Of a stretch of DNA of 54,131 bases, positions 18,784-27,680 are shown piece after piece (position 1 is the stretch's first letter; each line of letters opens with the position of its first letter). The stretch lies in contig CALFTM010000006.1 of assembly GCA_937916355.1 (NCBI GenBank), positions 1-54,131 of the forward strand, written 5' to 3'. The notes under the pieces were generated by a model. The model did not search any database, had not been told where the DNA came from, and was given only the letters and a program-made list of their open reading frames with translations. Both the position numbers and the translations under genes were made by a program. Origin of the DNA: an uncultured Bacteroidales bacterium (GTDB lineage Bacteria > Bacteroidota > Bacteroidia > Bacteroidales > Paludibacteraceae).

Positions 18784-19515
18784 TTATTTCTTTTTTCTCT
18801 TGAAGCCTTGTTGCTTACCTGCCGCAGGGGCATTACCTCTGCCGGTCTCTTTAGCCGCTGCGAAATTAGGAGCCAAGTCCTTCTTTCCGTAAATCTCACC
18901 ACGGCAAATCCAAACCTTGATACCAATTAAGCCTACCTTTGTCAAAGCCTCAGCCTGAGCATAGTCAATATCAGCACGGAATGTGTGAAGAGGAGTTCTT
19001 CCCTCTTTGTACATCTCAGAACGAGCCATTTCGGCACCGTTCAAACGTCCTGAAACTTGAACTTTAATTCCCTCTGCTCCCATACGCATAGTGGAAGCAA
19101 TCGCCATCTTAGTTGCACGACGGTAAGCAATCTTACCCTCAACTTGGCGAGCGATGTTGTTTGCCACAATCATAGCATCCAAATCTGGTTTCTTCACCTC
19201 GAAGATGTTGATTTGAATATCCTTATCCTTGCAAGTGATACCCTTCAACTCCTCTTTAAGTTTTTCAACCTCTTGACCACCCTTTCCGATGATGAATCCC
19301 GGACGTGAGGTACAAACGGTGATTGTAACCATCTTTACTGTTCTCTCGATGACAATCTTCGAAACGCTAGCCTTTGCAAGACGGGCATTAAGATACTTTC
19401 TAATCTTAGCATCCTCTAAGATAGTATCGCCATAATTTTTTCCTCCGTACCAGTTAGAATCCCAACCTTTAACGATTCCTAAACGGTTACTAATTGGATT
19501 AACTTTCTGTCCCAT
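18784..19515 (-). CDS. rpsC: 30S ribosomal protein S3 (uS3)
   Basis: 243 residues. It has an N-terminal KH domain with the GxxG loop (RPGFIIGKGGQEV) and a conserved C-terminal domain. A basic tail (QQGFKRKKK) makes it slightly longer than E. coli uS3 (233). With uS4 and uS5 it forms the mRNA entry tunnel. Confidence 0.98.
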   Translation of the reverse strand: MGQKVNPISNRLGIVKGWDSNWYGGKNYGDTILEDAKIRKYLNARLAKASVSKIVIERTVKMVTITVCTSRPGFIIGKGGQEVEKLKEELKGITCKDKDIQINIFEVKKPDLDAMIVANNIARQVEGKIAYRRATKMAIASTMRMGAEGIKVQVSGRLNGAEMARSEMYKEGRTPLHTFRADIDYAQAEALTKVGLIGIKVWICRGEIYGKKDLAPNFAAAKETGRGNAPAAGKQQGFKRKKK

Positions 19516-19522
19516 CTAACAA

Positions 19523-19954
19523 TTAATTTTGGTTAGCATTATTAATAGAATCAACGAAAATAGTCACATGATTAGAACGCTTGCGAATTCTATATCCCCT
19601 TCCTTGAGGTGCAGGGCGAAGTCTCTTCAAAGTCTTACCTTCATCAACGAAGATACGGCTTACAAACAACATTCCGCTTTCTGCTTTACCATTAGTCTTT
19701 TGCTCCCAGTTTGCAATCGCAGAACGAAGCAACATCTCCAAACGATTAGAGGCATCCTTCTTAGAATACTTAAGAACAGCCAAAGCCCTAAAAACCTCCA
19801 TACCTCTTACCAAATCTGCAACCAAACGCATTTTGCGAGGAGAAGTCGGGATATCGTTATATTTTGCAAAGTAAATTGACTTAGCAGCCTCTTTTCTAGC
19901 TTCAGCTGCAAGACGTTTCTTTTTGCCTTTGTTATAAATTATTTGATTACCCAT
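19523..19954 (-). CDS. rplV: 50S ribosomal protein L22 (uL22)
   Basis: 143 residues. The core DIPTSPRKMRLVADLVRG and the tunnel-lining hairpin (RPAPQGRGYRIRKRSNHV) are intact. The first ~25 residues (GNQIIYNKGKKKRLAAEARK) form a basic extension. uL22 with uL4 shapes the tunnel constriction, where macrolides and regulatory nascent chains act. Confidence 0.97.
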   Translation of the reverse strand: MGNQIIYNKGKKKRLAAEARKEAAKSIYFAKYNDIPTSPRKMRLVADLVRGMEVFRALAVLKYSKKDASNRLEMLLRSAIANWEQKTNGKAESGMLFVSRIFVDEGKTLKRLRPAPQGRGYRIRKRSNHVTIFVDSINNANQN

Positions 19955-19987
19955 TATAAAACATTTTTTTTAATTCATTTTCACGGC

Positions 19988-20257
19988 TTATTTTTTCTTA
20001 TTTCCACCGTGTCCTCTAAATGTACGAGTCAACGAAAATTCACCCAATTTGTGACCTACCATATTCTCGGTAACATAAACAGGAATGAATTTATTTCCGT
20101 TGTGAACTGCAATTGTATGACCCACAAAGTCCGGTGAAATCATTGAAGCGCGAGACCATGTCTTGATAACAGACTTCTTACCGCTTTCATTCATGGCCAA
20201 AACCTTCTTCTCAAGCTTCACGCTGATAAATGGACCTTTTTTTAATGAACGACTCAT
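19988..20257 (-). CDS. rpsS: 30S ribosomal protein S19 (uS19)
   Basis: 89 residues. MSRSLKKGPFISVKLEKKV and the C-terminal KLGEFSLTRTFRGHGGNKKK are typical. uS19 forms a complex with uS13 in the 30S head. Confidence 0.98.
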   Translation of the reverse strand: MSRSLKKGPFISVKLEKKVLAMNESGKKSVIKTWSRASMISPDFVGHTIAVHNGNKFIPVYVTENMVGHKLGEFSLTRTFRGHGGNKKK

Positions 20258-20274
20258 AAAAAATACCTTTTAAA

Positions 20275-21099
20275 TTACTTTTTCCTTCTTTCGATGATAT
20301 ACTTGTTAGAAGCATTCTTTGGAGCTCTAGTCTTGTAACCCTTAGCCAAAAGACCCTTTCTAGAACGAGGGTGTCCTCCTGAGTTACGACCCTCACCACC
20401 ACCCATCGGGTGATCTACTGGGTTCATGACAACTCCACGGTTGTGTGGACGACGACCCAACCAACGAGAACGTCCAGCTTTACCAGAACGCTCCAAAGCG
20501 TGGTCAGAGTTACCAACTGTACCAACCGTTGCCTTGCAAGTACAAAGAATCATTCTCATCTCACCTGAAGGTAATTTCACGATTGCATACTTTCCTTCTC
20601 TCGAAGTCAACTGAGCAAAAGTTCCTGCAGAGCGAACCAAGGCAGCACCTTGACCCGGATGCAACTCCAGATTGTGGATTACAGTTCCTAACGGAATGTT
20701 TTGCAATGGGAGGGCGTTACCTACCTCTGGTGCTGCATCAGCTCCAGACATAAGCTCCATTCCAACTTGCAATCCATTTGGCGCAAGGATGTAACGTTTT
20801 TCCCCGTCCTTGTAGAACAAAAGAGCGATGCGAGCCGAACGGTTCGGATCGTATTCGATTGTCTTTACAATCGCAGGAACACCATCTTTGTCTCTTCTGA
20901 AATCAATTACTCTATAACGTCTCTTGTGACCTCCACCGATGTAACGCATGGTCATTTTACCAGTGTTGTTACGACCTCCGGTCTTGCTCATTCCTTTGAC
21001 AAGAGATTTCTCTGGAACACTTGAGGTAATTGTCTCAAATGAACCAATAACTTTGTGTCTTTGCCCTGGTGTCGTGGGCTTAAATTTACGAACAGCCAT
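20275..21099 (-). CDS. rplB: 50S ribosomal protein L2 (uL2)
   Basis: 274 residues, normal length. It begins MAVRKFKPTTPGQRHK. The functionally critical loop MNPVDHPMGGGEGRNSGG near the peptidyl-transferase centre is intact, including its His. uL2 is needed for subunit association. Confidence 0.98.
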   Translation of the reverse strand: MAVRKFKPTTPGQRHKVIGSFETITSSVPEKSLVKGMSKTGGRNNTGKMTMRYIGGGHKRRYRVIDFRRDKDGVPAIVKTIEYDPNRSARIALLFYKDGEKRYILAPNGLQVGMELMSGADAAPEVGNALPLQNIPLGTVIHNLELHPGQGAALVRSAGTFAQLTSREGKYAIVKLPSGEMRMILCTCKATVGTVGNSDHALERSGKAGRSRWLGRRPHNRGVVMNPVDHPMGGGEGRNSGGHPRSRKGLLAKGYKTRAPKNASNKYIIERRKK

Positions 21100-21114
21100 C
21101 TGTACTAATTATTG

Positions 21115-21396
21115 CTAGTATAAATTAATTTGATCACCTTCTTTTAGAGTAACATACGCTTTCTTGTAAGAAACTGTACGTCCACTCAAAATACCTGTCT
21201 TTGTATAACGGCTCTTTGCCTTTCCTTCAACACGAGCAGTGTTTACAGAAATCACTGTAACGCCATACAAACTCTCGATCGCTTCTTTAATCTGAATTTT
21301 GTTGGCAGTTAGGGAAACACGAAAACCGTAGCGAGAATACTTCTCGCTAAGGTTATTCGTTTTACCAGTAAGAATCGGTTTTATAATAATACTCAT
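21115..21396 (-). CDS. rplW: 50S ribosomal protein L23 (uL23)
   Basis: 93 residues beginning MSIIIKPILTGKTNNLSEK. uL23 is the main docking site for trigger factor and SRP at the tunnel exit. It has an excellent Shine-Dalgarno, AGGAGG at 21405-21410, which overlaps the rplD stop codon region. Confidence 0.96.
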   Translation of the reverse strand: MSIIIKPILTGKTNNLSEKYSRYGFRVSLTANKIQIKEAIESLYGVTVISVNTARVEGKAKSRYTKTGILSGRTVSYKKAYVTLKEGDQINLY

Positions 21397-21404
21397 CGAT
21401 TTAA

Positions 21405-21410
21405 CCTCCT
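21405..21410 (-). promoter_or_regulatory. Strong Shine-Dalgarno of rplW
   Basis: AGGAGG with an 8-base spacer to the rplW ATG. It overlaps the TAG stop of rplD. Confidence 0.7.
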
Positions 21411-22074
21411 AGTCTTTTAAATTATTTTCAATATCCGCCAACGCATCTTCTGTCAATAAAATCACAGAAGTATTCAAAATGTTATAGGTGTTCATATCGC
21501 TAGATAGAACAACTCCCGTCTTTTGAATATTTCGAGCGGACAAATATACGTTTTTATTTGGTTTTGACAAAACTAAAAGCGATTTCTTTCTCAACTTCTT
21601 TACTTTTCCGTCAACTTTTACCTCTGTATCGACGTTAAAGCTTTTAAGCAACGCCTCGAAATCCTTTGTCTTTGGAGACTCGAAATCGATATTTTCAACG
21701 ATGAAAATTGCGTTATCTTTAATTTTTGCTGAAAAAGCAGACTTACGAGCCAATTGTTTTGTTTTCTTGTTCAACTTGAAGCTGTAATCACGAGGAACAG
21801 GACCAAACACGCGAGCTCCACCAACCAAAACCGGAGAGTTGATGTCACCACGACGAGCTCCACCACCACCTTTTTGACGGCCCAATTTCTTGGTACTACC
21901 GGACATCTCACTTCTTTCCTTCGACTTGTGCGTTCCCTGACGCTTGTTCGCCAAGTATTGCTTAACGTCGAGATACATCACATGCTCGTTTGGCTCAACA
22001 CCAAAGATGCTATCGCTCAAAGAAACCTTTCTTCCAGTATCTTGGCCTTTGCTATTAAATACACTAAGTTCCAT
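21409..22074 (-). CDS. rplD: 50S ribosomal protein L4 (uL4)
   Basis: 221 residues. It begins MELSVFNSKGQDTGRKVSL. The extended tunnel loop (GRQKGGGGARRGDINSPVL) is intact. E. coli uL4 represses the S10 operon by transcription and translation control; nothing in the sequence here shows that this applies. Its ATG shares a base with the rplC stop (TAATG). Confidence 0.97.
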   Translation of the reverse strand: MELSVFNSKGQDTGRKVSLSDSIFGVEPNEHVMYLDVKQYLANKRQGTHKSKERSEMSGSTKKLGRQKGGGGARRGDINSPVLVGGARVFGPVPRDYSFKLNKKTKQLARKSAFSAKIKDNAIFIVENIDFESPKTKDFEALLKSFNVDTEVKVDGKVKKLRKKSLLVLSKPNKNVYLSARNIQKTGVVLSSDMNTYNILNTSVILLTEDALADIENNLKD

Positions 22075-22691
22075 TACTTATTAACAATTACGATTGAACC
22101 CTTAGCTCCTGGCAATGAACCCTTCAAAATCAAAAGGTTATTTTCAGGAATCACTTTTAACACTTGGAGGTTTTGGATTGTAACCTGATCTCCTCCCGTA
22201 CGGCCTGCCATACGCATACCCTTGAATACCTTTGCAGGGTAAGAACATGCTCCAATAGCACCCGGCGCTCTCAAACGGTTGTGCTGACCATGAGTAGATT
22301 GCTGAACTCCACCAAATCCGTGACGCTTAACAACACCTTGGAAACCTTTTCCTTTAGATGTTCCAATAACGTCTACGTACTTAACGTCGCTGAACAAATC
22401 AACCGTAATTTGGTCTCCCAACTTGTACTCAGTCTCGAAACCTTTGAACTCGGCCAAGTGTCTCATTGGTGCTACACCAGCTTTCTTGAAGTGCCCCATC
22501 TCGGCTTGAGTAGTGTGCTTCTCCTTCTTCTCTTGGAAGCCGATTTGGATTGCCTCATAACCGTCCTTTTCAACGGTCTTGATCTGTGTAACTACGCAGG
22601 GACCTACTTCGACAACAGTGCATGGAATATTCTTTCCCTCGGCACTGAAAACGGATGTCATTCCGATTTTCTTTCCTAATAATCCTGGCAT
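22074..22691 (-). CDS. rplC: 50S ribosomal protein L3 (uL3)
   Basis: 205 residues. It begins MPGLLGKKIGMTSVFSAEGK and has the loop around QQSTHGQHNRLRAPGAIG that approaches the peptidyl-transferase centre; the Gln in this region is the methylation site of PrmB in other bacteria. It is an early assembly protein. Confidence 0.98.
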   Translation of the reverse strand: MPGLLGKKIGMTSVFSAEGKNIPCTVVEVGPCVVTQIKTVEKDGYEAIQIGFQEKKEKHTTQAEMGHFKKAGVAPMRHLAEFKGFETEYKLGDQITVDLFSDVKYVDVIGTSKGKGFQGVVKRHGFGGVQQSTHGQHNRLRAPGAIGACSYPAKVFKGMRMAGRTGGDQVTIQNLQVLKVIPENNLLILKGSLPGAKGSIVIVNK

Positions 22692-22710
22692 TTCAATTAA
22701 TATTTAAAAA

Positions 22711-23016
22711 CTACACTTTAATTTCTACCTCTACTCCACTTGGCAACTCCAATTTCATCAACGCATCGATAGTCTTAGGAGTTGACACGTAAATGTCGAT
22801 CAATCTCTTGAATGAAGAGAGTTCAAATTGCTCTCTTGACTTCTTGTTCACGAAAGTCGAACGGTTCACTGTGAAGATACGCTTGTGAGTTGGCAACGGA
22901 ATTGGACCTTTAACAACTGCACCAGTAGTCTTAACTGTCTTAACGATTCTCTCGGCAGACTTGTCTACCAAATTATGATCATAAGACTTTAATTTAATTC
23001 TGATTTTTTGACTCAT
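22711..23016 (-). CDS. rpsJ: 30S ribosomal protein S10 (uS10)
   Basis: 101 residues. MSQKIRIKLKSYDHNLVD and GPIPLPTHKRIFTVNRS are diagnostic. uS10 is a 30S head protein and partner of NusB in antitermination. It follows fusA directly, with no tuf gene between. Confidence 0.98.
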   Translation of the reverse strand: MSQKIRIKLKSYDHNLVDKSAERIVKTVKTTGAVVKGPIPLPTHKRIFTVNRSTFVNKKSREQFELSSFKRLIDIYVSTPKTIDALMKLELPSGVEVEIKV

Positions 23017-23040
23017 CTCTTTGAATCTTATCGTTTGAAA

Positions 23041-25164
23041 TTATAACAATTCTACTTTACCTTTAGCCTCTGCCACAACTTGCTTAGCGATTGCTGTTGA
23101 AACCTCAGCGTAGTGAGAGAACTCCATTGATGAAGTTGCACGTCCTGAAGTGATGGTACGCAAATCTGTAACGTAACCAAACATCTCTGACAATGGAACT
23201 TTAGCCTTTACGATGCGGGCTCCTGAACGGCTGGTCTCCATTCCTTCAACTTGACCACGACGTTTGTTCAAGTCTCCGATAACGTCTCCCATGTTCTCCT
23301 CTGGAGTGATAACCTCAAGTTTCATGATTGGCTCCAAAAGGACTGGCTTAGCCTTAGCACAAGCCTCCTTGAACGCCAAGTTAGCACAAATCTCGAATGA
23401 CAATTGGTCTGAATCGACTGGGTGATAAGAACCATCCACTACGACAACCTTCAACTTCTCAAGAGGGAATCCTGCTAACACACCATTGCGCATAGCGGTT
23501 TGGAAACCTTTTTGGATAGATGGGATAAACTCCTTAGGAATGTTACCTCCCTTAACAACATCCTCAAATTGCAAGCTTCCTTCGAATCCTTCGTCAGCTG
23601 GACCAACCTTAACGATGATGTCTGCATATTTACCACGACCTCCAGATTGCTTTTTGTAAAGCTCACGGTGATCAACAGTATTTGAAATAGCCTCTTTGTA
23701 GTTTACTTGAGGACGACCTTGGTTACACTCAACGTGGAACTCTCTCTTCAAACGGTCGATGATGATATCCAAGTGGAGCTCACCCATACCTGAGATAACT
23801 GTTTGTCCTGATTGCTCATCAGTCTTAACAGTGAAAGTAGGGTCCTCTTCTGCCAACTTAGCCAAACCATTACCCAACTTATCAACGTCCTTCTGAGTCT
23901 TAGGCTCGATAGCGATACCGATAACTGGATCAGGGAAATCCATAGACTCCAATACCATGTGACCGCTTGCATCTTCACAACAGAGAGTATCTCCTGTTCT
24001 GATGTCCTTGAAACCAACACCTGCACCTATATCACCAGCAGCAATAACGTCTACAGGATTTTGGTGGTTAGAGTGCATTTGGAAAAGACGAGAGATACGT
24101 TCTTTCTTTCCTGAACGAGTATTGAAGATGTAAGAACCTGCATCGATCTTTCCTGAATATACACGGAAGAAGCAAAGACGACCTACATAAGGGTCGGTTG
24201 CGATCTTAAATGCAAGAGCACACAAAGGCTCGTCCTCATCTGGATGACGAATTACCTTAACTTCTGGATCATCAATTGAAGAACCTTCGATTTCTGGAGT
24301 ATCCAATGGACTTGGCAAATAAGCACAAACTGCATCCAACATAGTTTGAACTCCTTTGTTTTTGAAAGAAGAACCACAAACCATTGGAAAGATGCTCATT
24401 GACAAAGTTGCCTTACGGATAGCAGCCTTAATCTCATCTACAGTGATAGAATCTGGATCCTCGAAGAATTTCTCCATCAAAACATCATCTGTAGAAGCAA
24501 CAGACTCCAACATTTTTTCTCTCCACTCTTGAGCTTCTGCCTTCAAGTCATCAGGAATCTCCTCAACTGAATAAGCAGCACCCATAGTTTCGTCGTGCCA
24601 TACGATAGCCTTCATTTGCACCAAGTCTATCACACCCTTGAAAGAGTCTTCTGCACCGATAGGAATTTGGATAGGACAAGGATTAGCACCCAAAACTTCC
24701 TTCACCTGAGTTACAACGTCGAAGAAGTTCGCACCAGAACGGTCCATCTTATTTACGTAGCAAATACGAGGAACGCTATACTTGTCAGCTTGTCTCCAAA
24801 CAGTCTCTGATTGAGGCTCAACACCACCAACCGCACAGAACGCAGCAACAGCTCCATCCAAGATACGGAGAGAACGCTCAACCTCCACAGTGAAGTCAAC
24901 GTGTCCCGGAGTGTCAATCAAGTTGATCTTGTACTTCTTGTCATTGTACTTCCAGTAAGTGGTAGTAGCAGCAGAAGTAATAGTGATACCACGCTCTTGC
25001 TCTTGAGCCATCCAGTCCATGGTAGCTGCACCATCATGCACCTCACCGATCTTGTGAGTCAAACCGGTGTAGAAAAGGATACGCTCAGACGTGGTAGTCT
25101 TACCAGCGTCGATGTGCGCCATGATACCGATGTTTCTGGTATATTGTAAATCTTTTTTTGCCAT
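23041..25164 (-). CDS. fusA: Elongation factor G
   Basis: 707 residues. This GTPase drives tRNA-mRNA translocation. G motifs are clear: GIMAHIDAGKTTTSERIL (G1), DTPGHVDF (G3) and NKMDRSGANF (G4). Domains II-V follow, with the domain IV segment GGRGKYADIIV and the C-terminal domain with GYVTDLRTITSGRATS. It lies between rpsG and rpsJ as in the str operon. This single copy sits in the ribosomal cluster and is the housekeeping form. Confidence 0.98.
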   Translation of the reverse strand: MAKKDLQYTRNIGIMAHIDAGKTTTSERILFYTGLTHKIGEVHDGAATMDWMAQEQERGITITSAATTTYWKYNDKKYKINLIDTPGHVDFTVEVERSLRILDGAVAAFCAVGGVEPQSETVWRQADKYSVPRICYVNKMDRSGANFFDVVTQVKEVLGANPCPIQIPIGAEDSFKGVIDLVQMKAIVWHDETMGAAYSVEEIPDDLKAEAQEWREKMLESVASTDDVLMEKFFEDPDSITVDEIKAAIRKATLSMSIFPMVCGSSFKNKGVQTMLDAVCAYLPSPLDTPEIEGSSIDDPEVKVIRHPDEDEPLCALAFKIATDPYVGRLCFFRVYSGKIDAGSYIFNTRSGKKERISRLFQMHSNHQNPVDVIAAGDIGAGVGFKDIRTGDTLCCEDASGHMVLESMDFPDPVIGIAIEPKTQKDVDKLGNGLAKLAEEDPTFTVKTDEQSGQTVISGMGELHLDIIIDRLKREFHVECNQGRPQVNYKEAISNTVDHRELYKKQSGGRGKYADIIVKVGPADEGFEGSLQFEDVVKGGNIPKEFIPSIQKGFQTAMRNGVLAGFPLEKLKVVVVDGSYHPVDSDQLSFEICANLAFKEACAKAKPVLLEPIMKLEVITPEENMGDVIGDLNKRRGQVEGMETSRSGARIVKAKVPLSEMFGYVTDLRTITSGRATSSMEFSHYAEVSTAIAKQVVAEAKGKVELL

Positions 25165-25186
25165 TTTATTGATTGGTTATTGAATA

Positions 25187-25663
25187 TTAGAATCTGAAGT
25201 GAGCGAATGCACGGTTAGCCTCAGCCATCTTATGCATATCCTCTTTTCTCTTGAATGCACCACCTTGGTTGTTGAAAGCGTCGATGATCTCTGCACAAAG
25301 CTTCTCAGCCATCGAGTGTCCACTTCTCTTACGAGAGTAGATAATCAAGTTCTTCATAGAGATGGATTCTTTACGCTCTGGACGAATCTCTGTTGGTACT
25401 TGGAAAGTAGCACCACCTACACGGCGGGACTTCACCTCAACTTGTGGAGTGATGTTTTCCAAAGCCTTCTTCCAGATTTCAAGTGGAGTCTTTTCTTCGT
25501 TAGGAAGTTTAGATTTAACATTATCCAATGCTGTATAGAAAATGTTATACGCGATGGATTTCTTTCCATCGTACATCAAGTGGTTTACAAATCTTGTAAC
25601 CATCACTTCATTAAAGATAGGATCTGGTAAAATGACCCTTTTCTTTGGTTTTGCTTTTCTCAT
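25187..25663 (-). CDS. rpsG: 30S ribosomal protein S7 (uS7)
   Basis: 158 residues. It begins MRKAKPKKRVILPDPIF and contains VKSRRVGGATFQVPTEI and the C-terminal NRAFAHFRF. uS7 nucleates assembly of the 30S head. It is separated from rpsL by 131 bases, a long gap for this operon. Confidence 0.98.
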   Translation of the reverse strand: MRKAKPKKRVILPDPIFNEVMVTRFVNHLMYDGKKSIAYNIFYTALDNVKSKLPNEEKTPLEIWKKALENITPQVEVKSRRVGGATFQVPTEIRPERKESISMKNLIIYSRKRSGHSMAEKLCAEIIDAFNNQGGAFKRKEDMHKMAEANRAFAHFRF

Positions 25664-25712
25664 TTTAACTCAAAAATTTTTCGTTTTTGTTTTGGTTGCT
25701 TGTTGCTTCAAC

Positions 25713-25726
25713 GGCTACTCTTAGCC
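25713..25726 (-). promoter_or_regulatory. Hairpin in the rpsL-rpsG intercistronic region
   Basis: GGCTA (25713-25717) and TAGCC (25722-25726) form a 5-bp stem with a 4-base loop, about 50 bases upstream of the rpsG ATG. E. coli uS7 binds the S12-S7 spacer to repress translation. A similar role here is only an inference. Confidence 0.3.
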
Positions 25727-25794
25727 ATTTACTCAACCTAAGTGTCAACCCGTAAAACTAAAACTTGTTCTACTTAAATTTGACTGCGTTCTGA

Positions 25795-26190
25795 TTACTT
25801 TTTAGCTGGAGCTTGACCTGGTTTTGGTCTCTTAGCACCATACTTAGAACGACGTTGTGTACGACCATTTACACCTGCGGTATCCAAACATCCGCGCACG
25901 ATGTGGTAACGTACTCCCGGAAGGTCCTTAACACGACCACCACGAACCATTACGATTGAGTGCTCTTGCAAGTTGTGTCCTTCACCTGGAATGTAGGCGT
26001 TAACCTCTTTTTGGTTCGTCAAACGTACTCTGGCAACCTTACGCATTGCAGAGTTAGGCTTCTTAGGGGTTGTCGTGTACACACGCACACAAACACCTCT
26101 TCTTTGTGGACATGCGTCCAAAGCTGGAGATTTACCTTTCTCCACCAAAGTAGCCCTTCCTTTTCTAACTAATTGCTGAATTGTAGGCAT
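25795..26190 (-). CDS. rpsL: 30S ribosomal protein S12 (uS12)
   Basis: 131 residues, first gene of the superoperon. uS12 monitors codon-anticodon pairing at the A site. Lys43 (TPKKPNS) and Lys88 (GRVKDLPG), the positions where streptomycin-resistance substitutions arise, are the wild-type residues. Asp89, the methylthiolation site in other bacteria, is present. Confidence 0.98.
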   Translation of the reverse strand: MPTIQQLVRKGRATLVEKGKSPALDACPQRRGVCVRVYTTTPKKPNSAMRKVARVRLTNQKEVNAYIPGEGHNLQEHSIVMVRGGRVKDLPGVRYHIVRGCLDTAGVNGRTQRRSKYGAKRPKPGQAPAKK

Positions 26191-26248
26191 TTCGTTTTTT
26201 TTGTTTTTTAAATTCTACTTTTATTAGAGTTTACACTAATTGACTGCA

Positions 26249-26280
26249 AAACTACAATTAATTTTATTCATAAACAAATA
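26249..26280 (-). promoter_or_regulatory. Promoter of the str-S10-spc-alpha superoperon
   Basis: On the minus strand TTTG (26277-26280), 20 bases, then TAGTTTTG (26249-26256). It is an exact Bacteroidota-type promoter and predicts a leader of about 50 bases before rpsL. Confidence 0.75.
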
Positions 26281-26398
26281 TTCACATAAGTTTTTTTCGA
26301 CTCACGGCTTCGCACAACCCATCCAGAAGATTCAAAAAAAGACCATGCACTATATATTATATATGTATACTTTTTTTATAACAACTTCTATAAATTAG

Positions 26399-26487
26399 GT
26401 TGGTTCTATAAATTAATTTTGCGGAATAGACCGAAAAGCCCCTTTGATTTATACTTTTTTAAAGTATAACATTGAATTTATAGAACT
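26399..26487 (+). repeat. ~90-bp repeat element, left copy
   Basis: It runs from GGTTCTATAAATTA to TGAATTTATAGAACT, which are themselves imperfect inverted ends. The reverse complement of 27681-27772 matches it: both share TTTTGCGGAATAG, then ACCGAAAAG (one extra base in the right copy), and the final 15 bases TGAATTTATAGAACT exactly. It contains TAATTTTG (26414-26421), which resembles a promoter -7 element. No transposase is associated. Confidence 0.7.
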
Positions 26488-26578
26488 CTCTTACTTTATT
26501 TTGTAATTATATGCAATTGATTATCAATTTATTCCCCTTCCACAATCCTGTTTTAATTTTAAAATTAAAAGAAAGAAC

Positions 26579-26610
26579 TTGTCATTTTCAAAATTTTCGC
26601 ACTAACTTTG
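26579..26610 (+). promoter_or_regulatory. Promoter of the SUMF1-like lipoprotein gene
   Basis: TTG (26579-26581), 21 bases, then TAACTTTG (26603-26610). It implies a leader of about 100 bases. Confidence 0.6.
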
Positions 26611-26719
26611 CAAAACAATGGCGCATTAGTGGTAGTTTTAATGAGGTTCTGACTGCTTCTAACGCTAAAAATAAATTTAAAGGACCTCTTTAATTCGTTT
26701 AAATTAAAAAACTCACAAA

Positions 26720-27565
26720 ATGAAAAAAATTTTTCAAGCAATTTTGCTGTCGAGCGTGATGGTATTTGCAGCATGTACTGAAGATGAGACAAACGTTGAA
26801 TGGGGTGCAGAGGTAAGAACGTTTAACTTGGATGGCACTAAGTTCAACATGATCAAAGTGGATGGTGGAACATTCTTGATGGGCGCTCAAAAAACAGATC
26901 CAGAAGCACCCAACTACGATCCAAATGCTAAAGATTTAGAGGCTCCTGTCCACAGTGTTACTGTAAGTACTTTTTACATTGCAGAGTTTGAGACAACTTG
27001 TAATATCGTACGCAAGGCTGGTATCAGTGCTGGTATGGGTTCTGAATCAAACATGCCAATCCGTAACATCTATAGATCTGACATTTTGATGTTCATCGAG
27101 AATTTGAATGAGATTATGCACGAAAACGGACAGTTGGCTAAAAATGAAAAATTCACATTGCCAACAGAGGCACAGTGGGAGTATGCTGCAAGAGGCGGAA
27201 AGAAAAGCCACGGTTACATCTACGCTGGTAGCAATGATTACAGTAAGGTAGTTTGTTGTAAACAAAACAGTGGTCAGATTTCATTTGAGCCAGTTGGATC
27301 TTTTGCTCCAAATGAACTTGGTCTATACGATATGTCAGGAAACTGTTGTGAATTGTGCATTGACGTATGGGGAAACTATTCTGAAGAGAGTCAAGTGGAC
27401 CCTCAAGGACCTGCAATTGTGACAGACAACCAAAAATGGGTCGTTAGAGGTGGTAGTTTCTATGCAGAAAATGTTAGTTGTCGTGTGTCAAACAGATCAT
27501 ACATCGATGATTTCACTAACAATAACAGCACTACCGTTCGTTTAGCATTGGTTACTGTTAGATAA
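26720..27565 (+). CDS. Lipoprotein with degenerate SUMF1/formylglycine-generating-enzyme fold
   Basis: 281 residues. The signal peptide ends in the lipobox VFAAC, so Cys19 is the predicted lipidated residue and the protein is membrane anchored. Residues ~45-281 carry family landmarks: MIKVDGGTFLMGA, LPTEAQWEYAARGG, GLYDMSGN and VVRGGSF. The domain is degenerate for catalysis. By hand alignment after GGSF, the first active-site Cys of true FGE is Ala and only the second (SCRVSNRS) remains; the usual NVWEW is NCCEL and the terminal GFR is VRL. A ligand-binding or structural role is therefore more likely than sulfatase maturation. It has its own promoter and terminator and is bracketed by inverted ~90-bp elements. 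Confidence 0.82.
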   Translation: MKKIFQAILLSSVMVFAACTEDETNVEWGAEVRTFNLDGTKFNMIKVDGGTFLMGAQKTDPEAPNYDPNAKDLEAPVHSVTVSTFYIAEFETTCNIVRKAGISAGMGSESNMPIRNIYRSDILMFIENLNEIMHENGQLAKNEKFTLPTEAQWEYAARGGKKSHGYIYAGSNDYSKVVCCKQNSGQISFEPVGSFAPNELGLYDMSGNCCELCIDVWGNYSEESQVDPQGPAIVTDNQKWVVRGGSFYAENVSCRVSNRSYIDDFTNNNSTTVRLALVTVR

Positions 27566-27590
27566 GCAATAGGTATATTGCCACTTTGAC

Positions 27591-27662
27591 AGAAAGATTA
27601 TACCTGCATTTTCTTTTCCAGATAGAAAGAAAAAAAACGCAGATATAATCTTTCTTTTTTAT
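27591..27662 (+). terminator. Terminator of the SUMF1-like lipoprotein gene
   Basis: The arm AGAAAGATTATA-CCTGC (27591-27607) pairs with GCAG-ATATAATCTTTCT (27639-27655), followed by a T run. Confidence 0.7.
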
Positions 27663-27680
27663 ATCTGACATTTTAATGCA

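Larger units (their letters stand above)
26191..26719. other. 529-base intergenic region between rpsL and the SUMF1-like lipoprotein gene
   Basis: The divergent spacer holds the rpsL promoter, an AT-rich quasi-palindrome around 26350-26371, the left inverted element (26399-26487) and the lipoprotein promoter (26579-26610). I see no gene or RNA in it. Confidence 0.6.
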
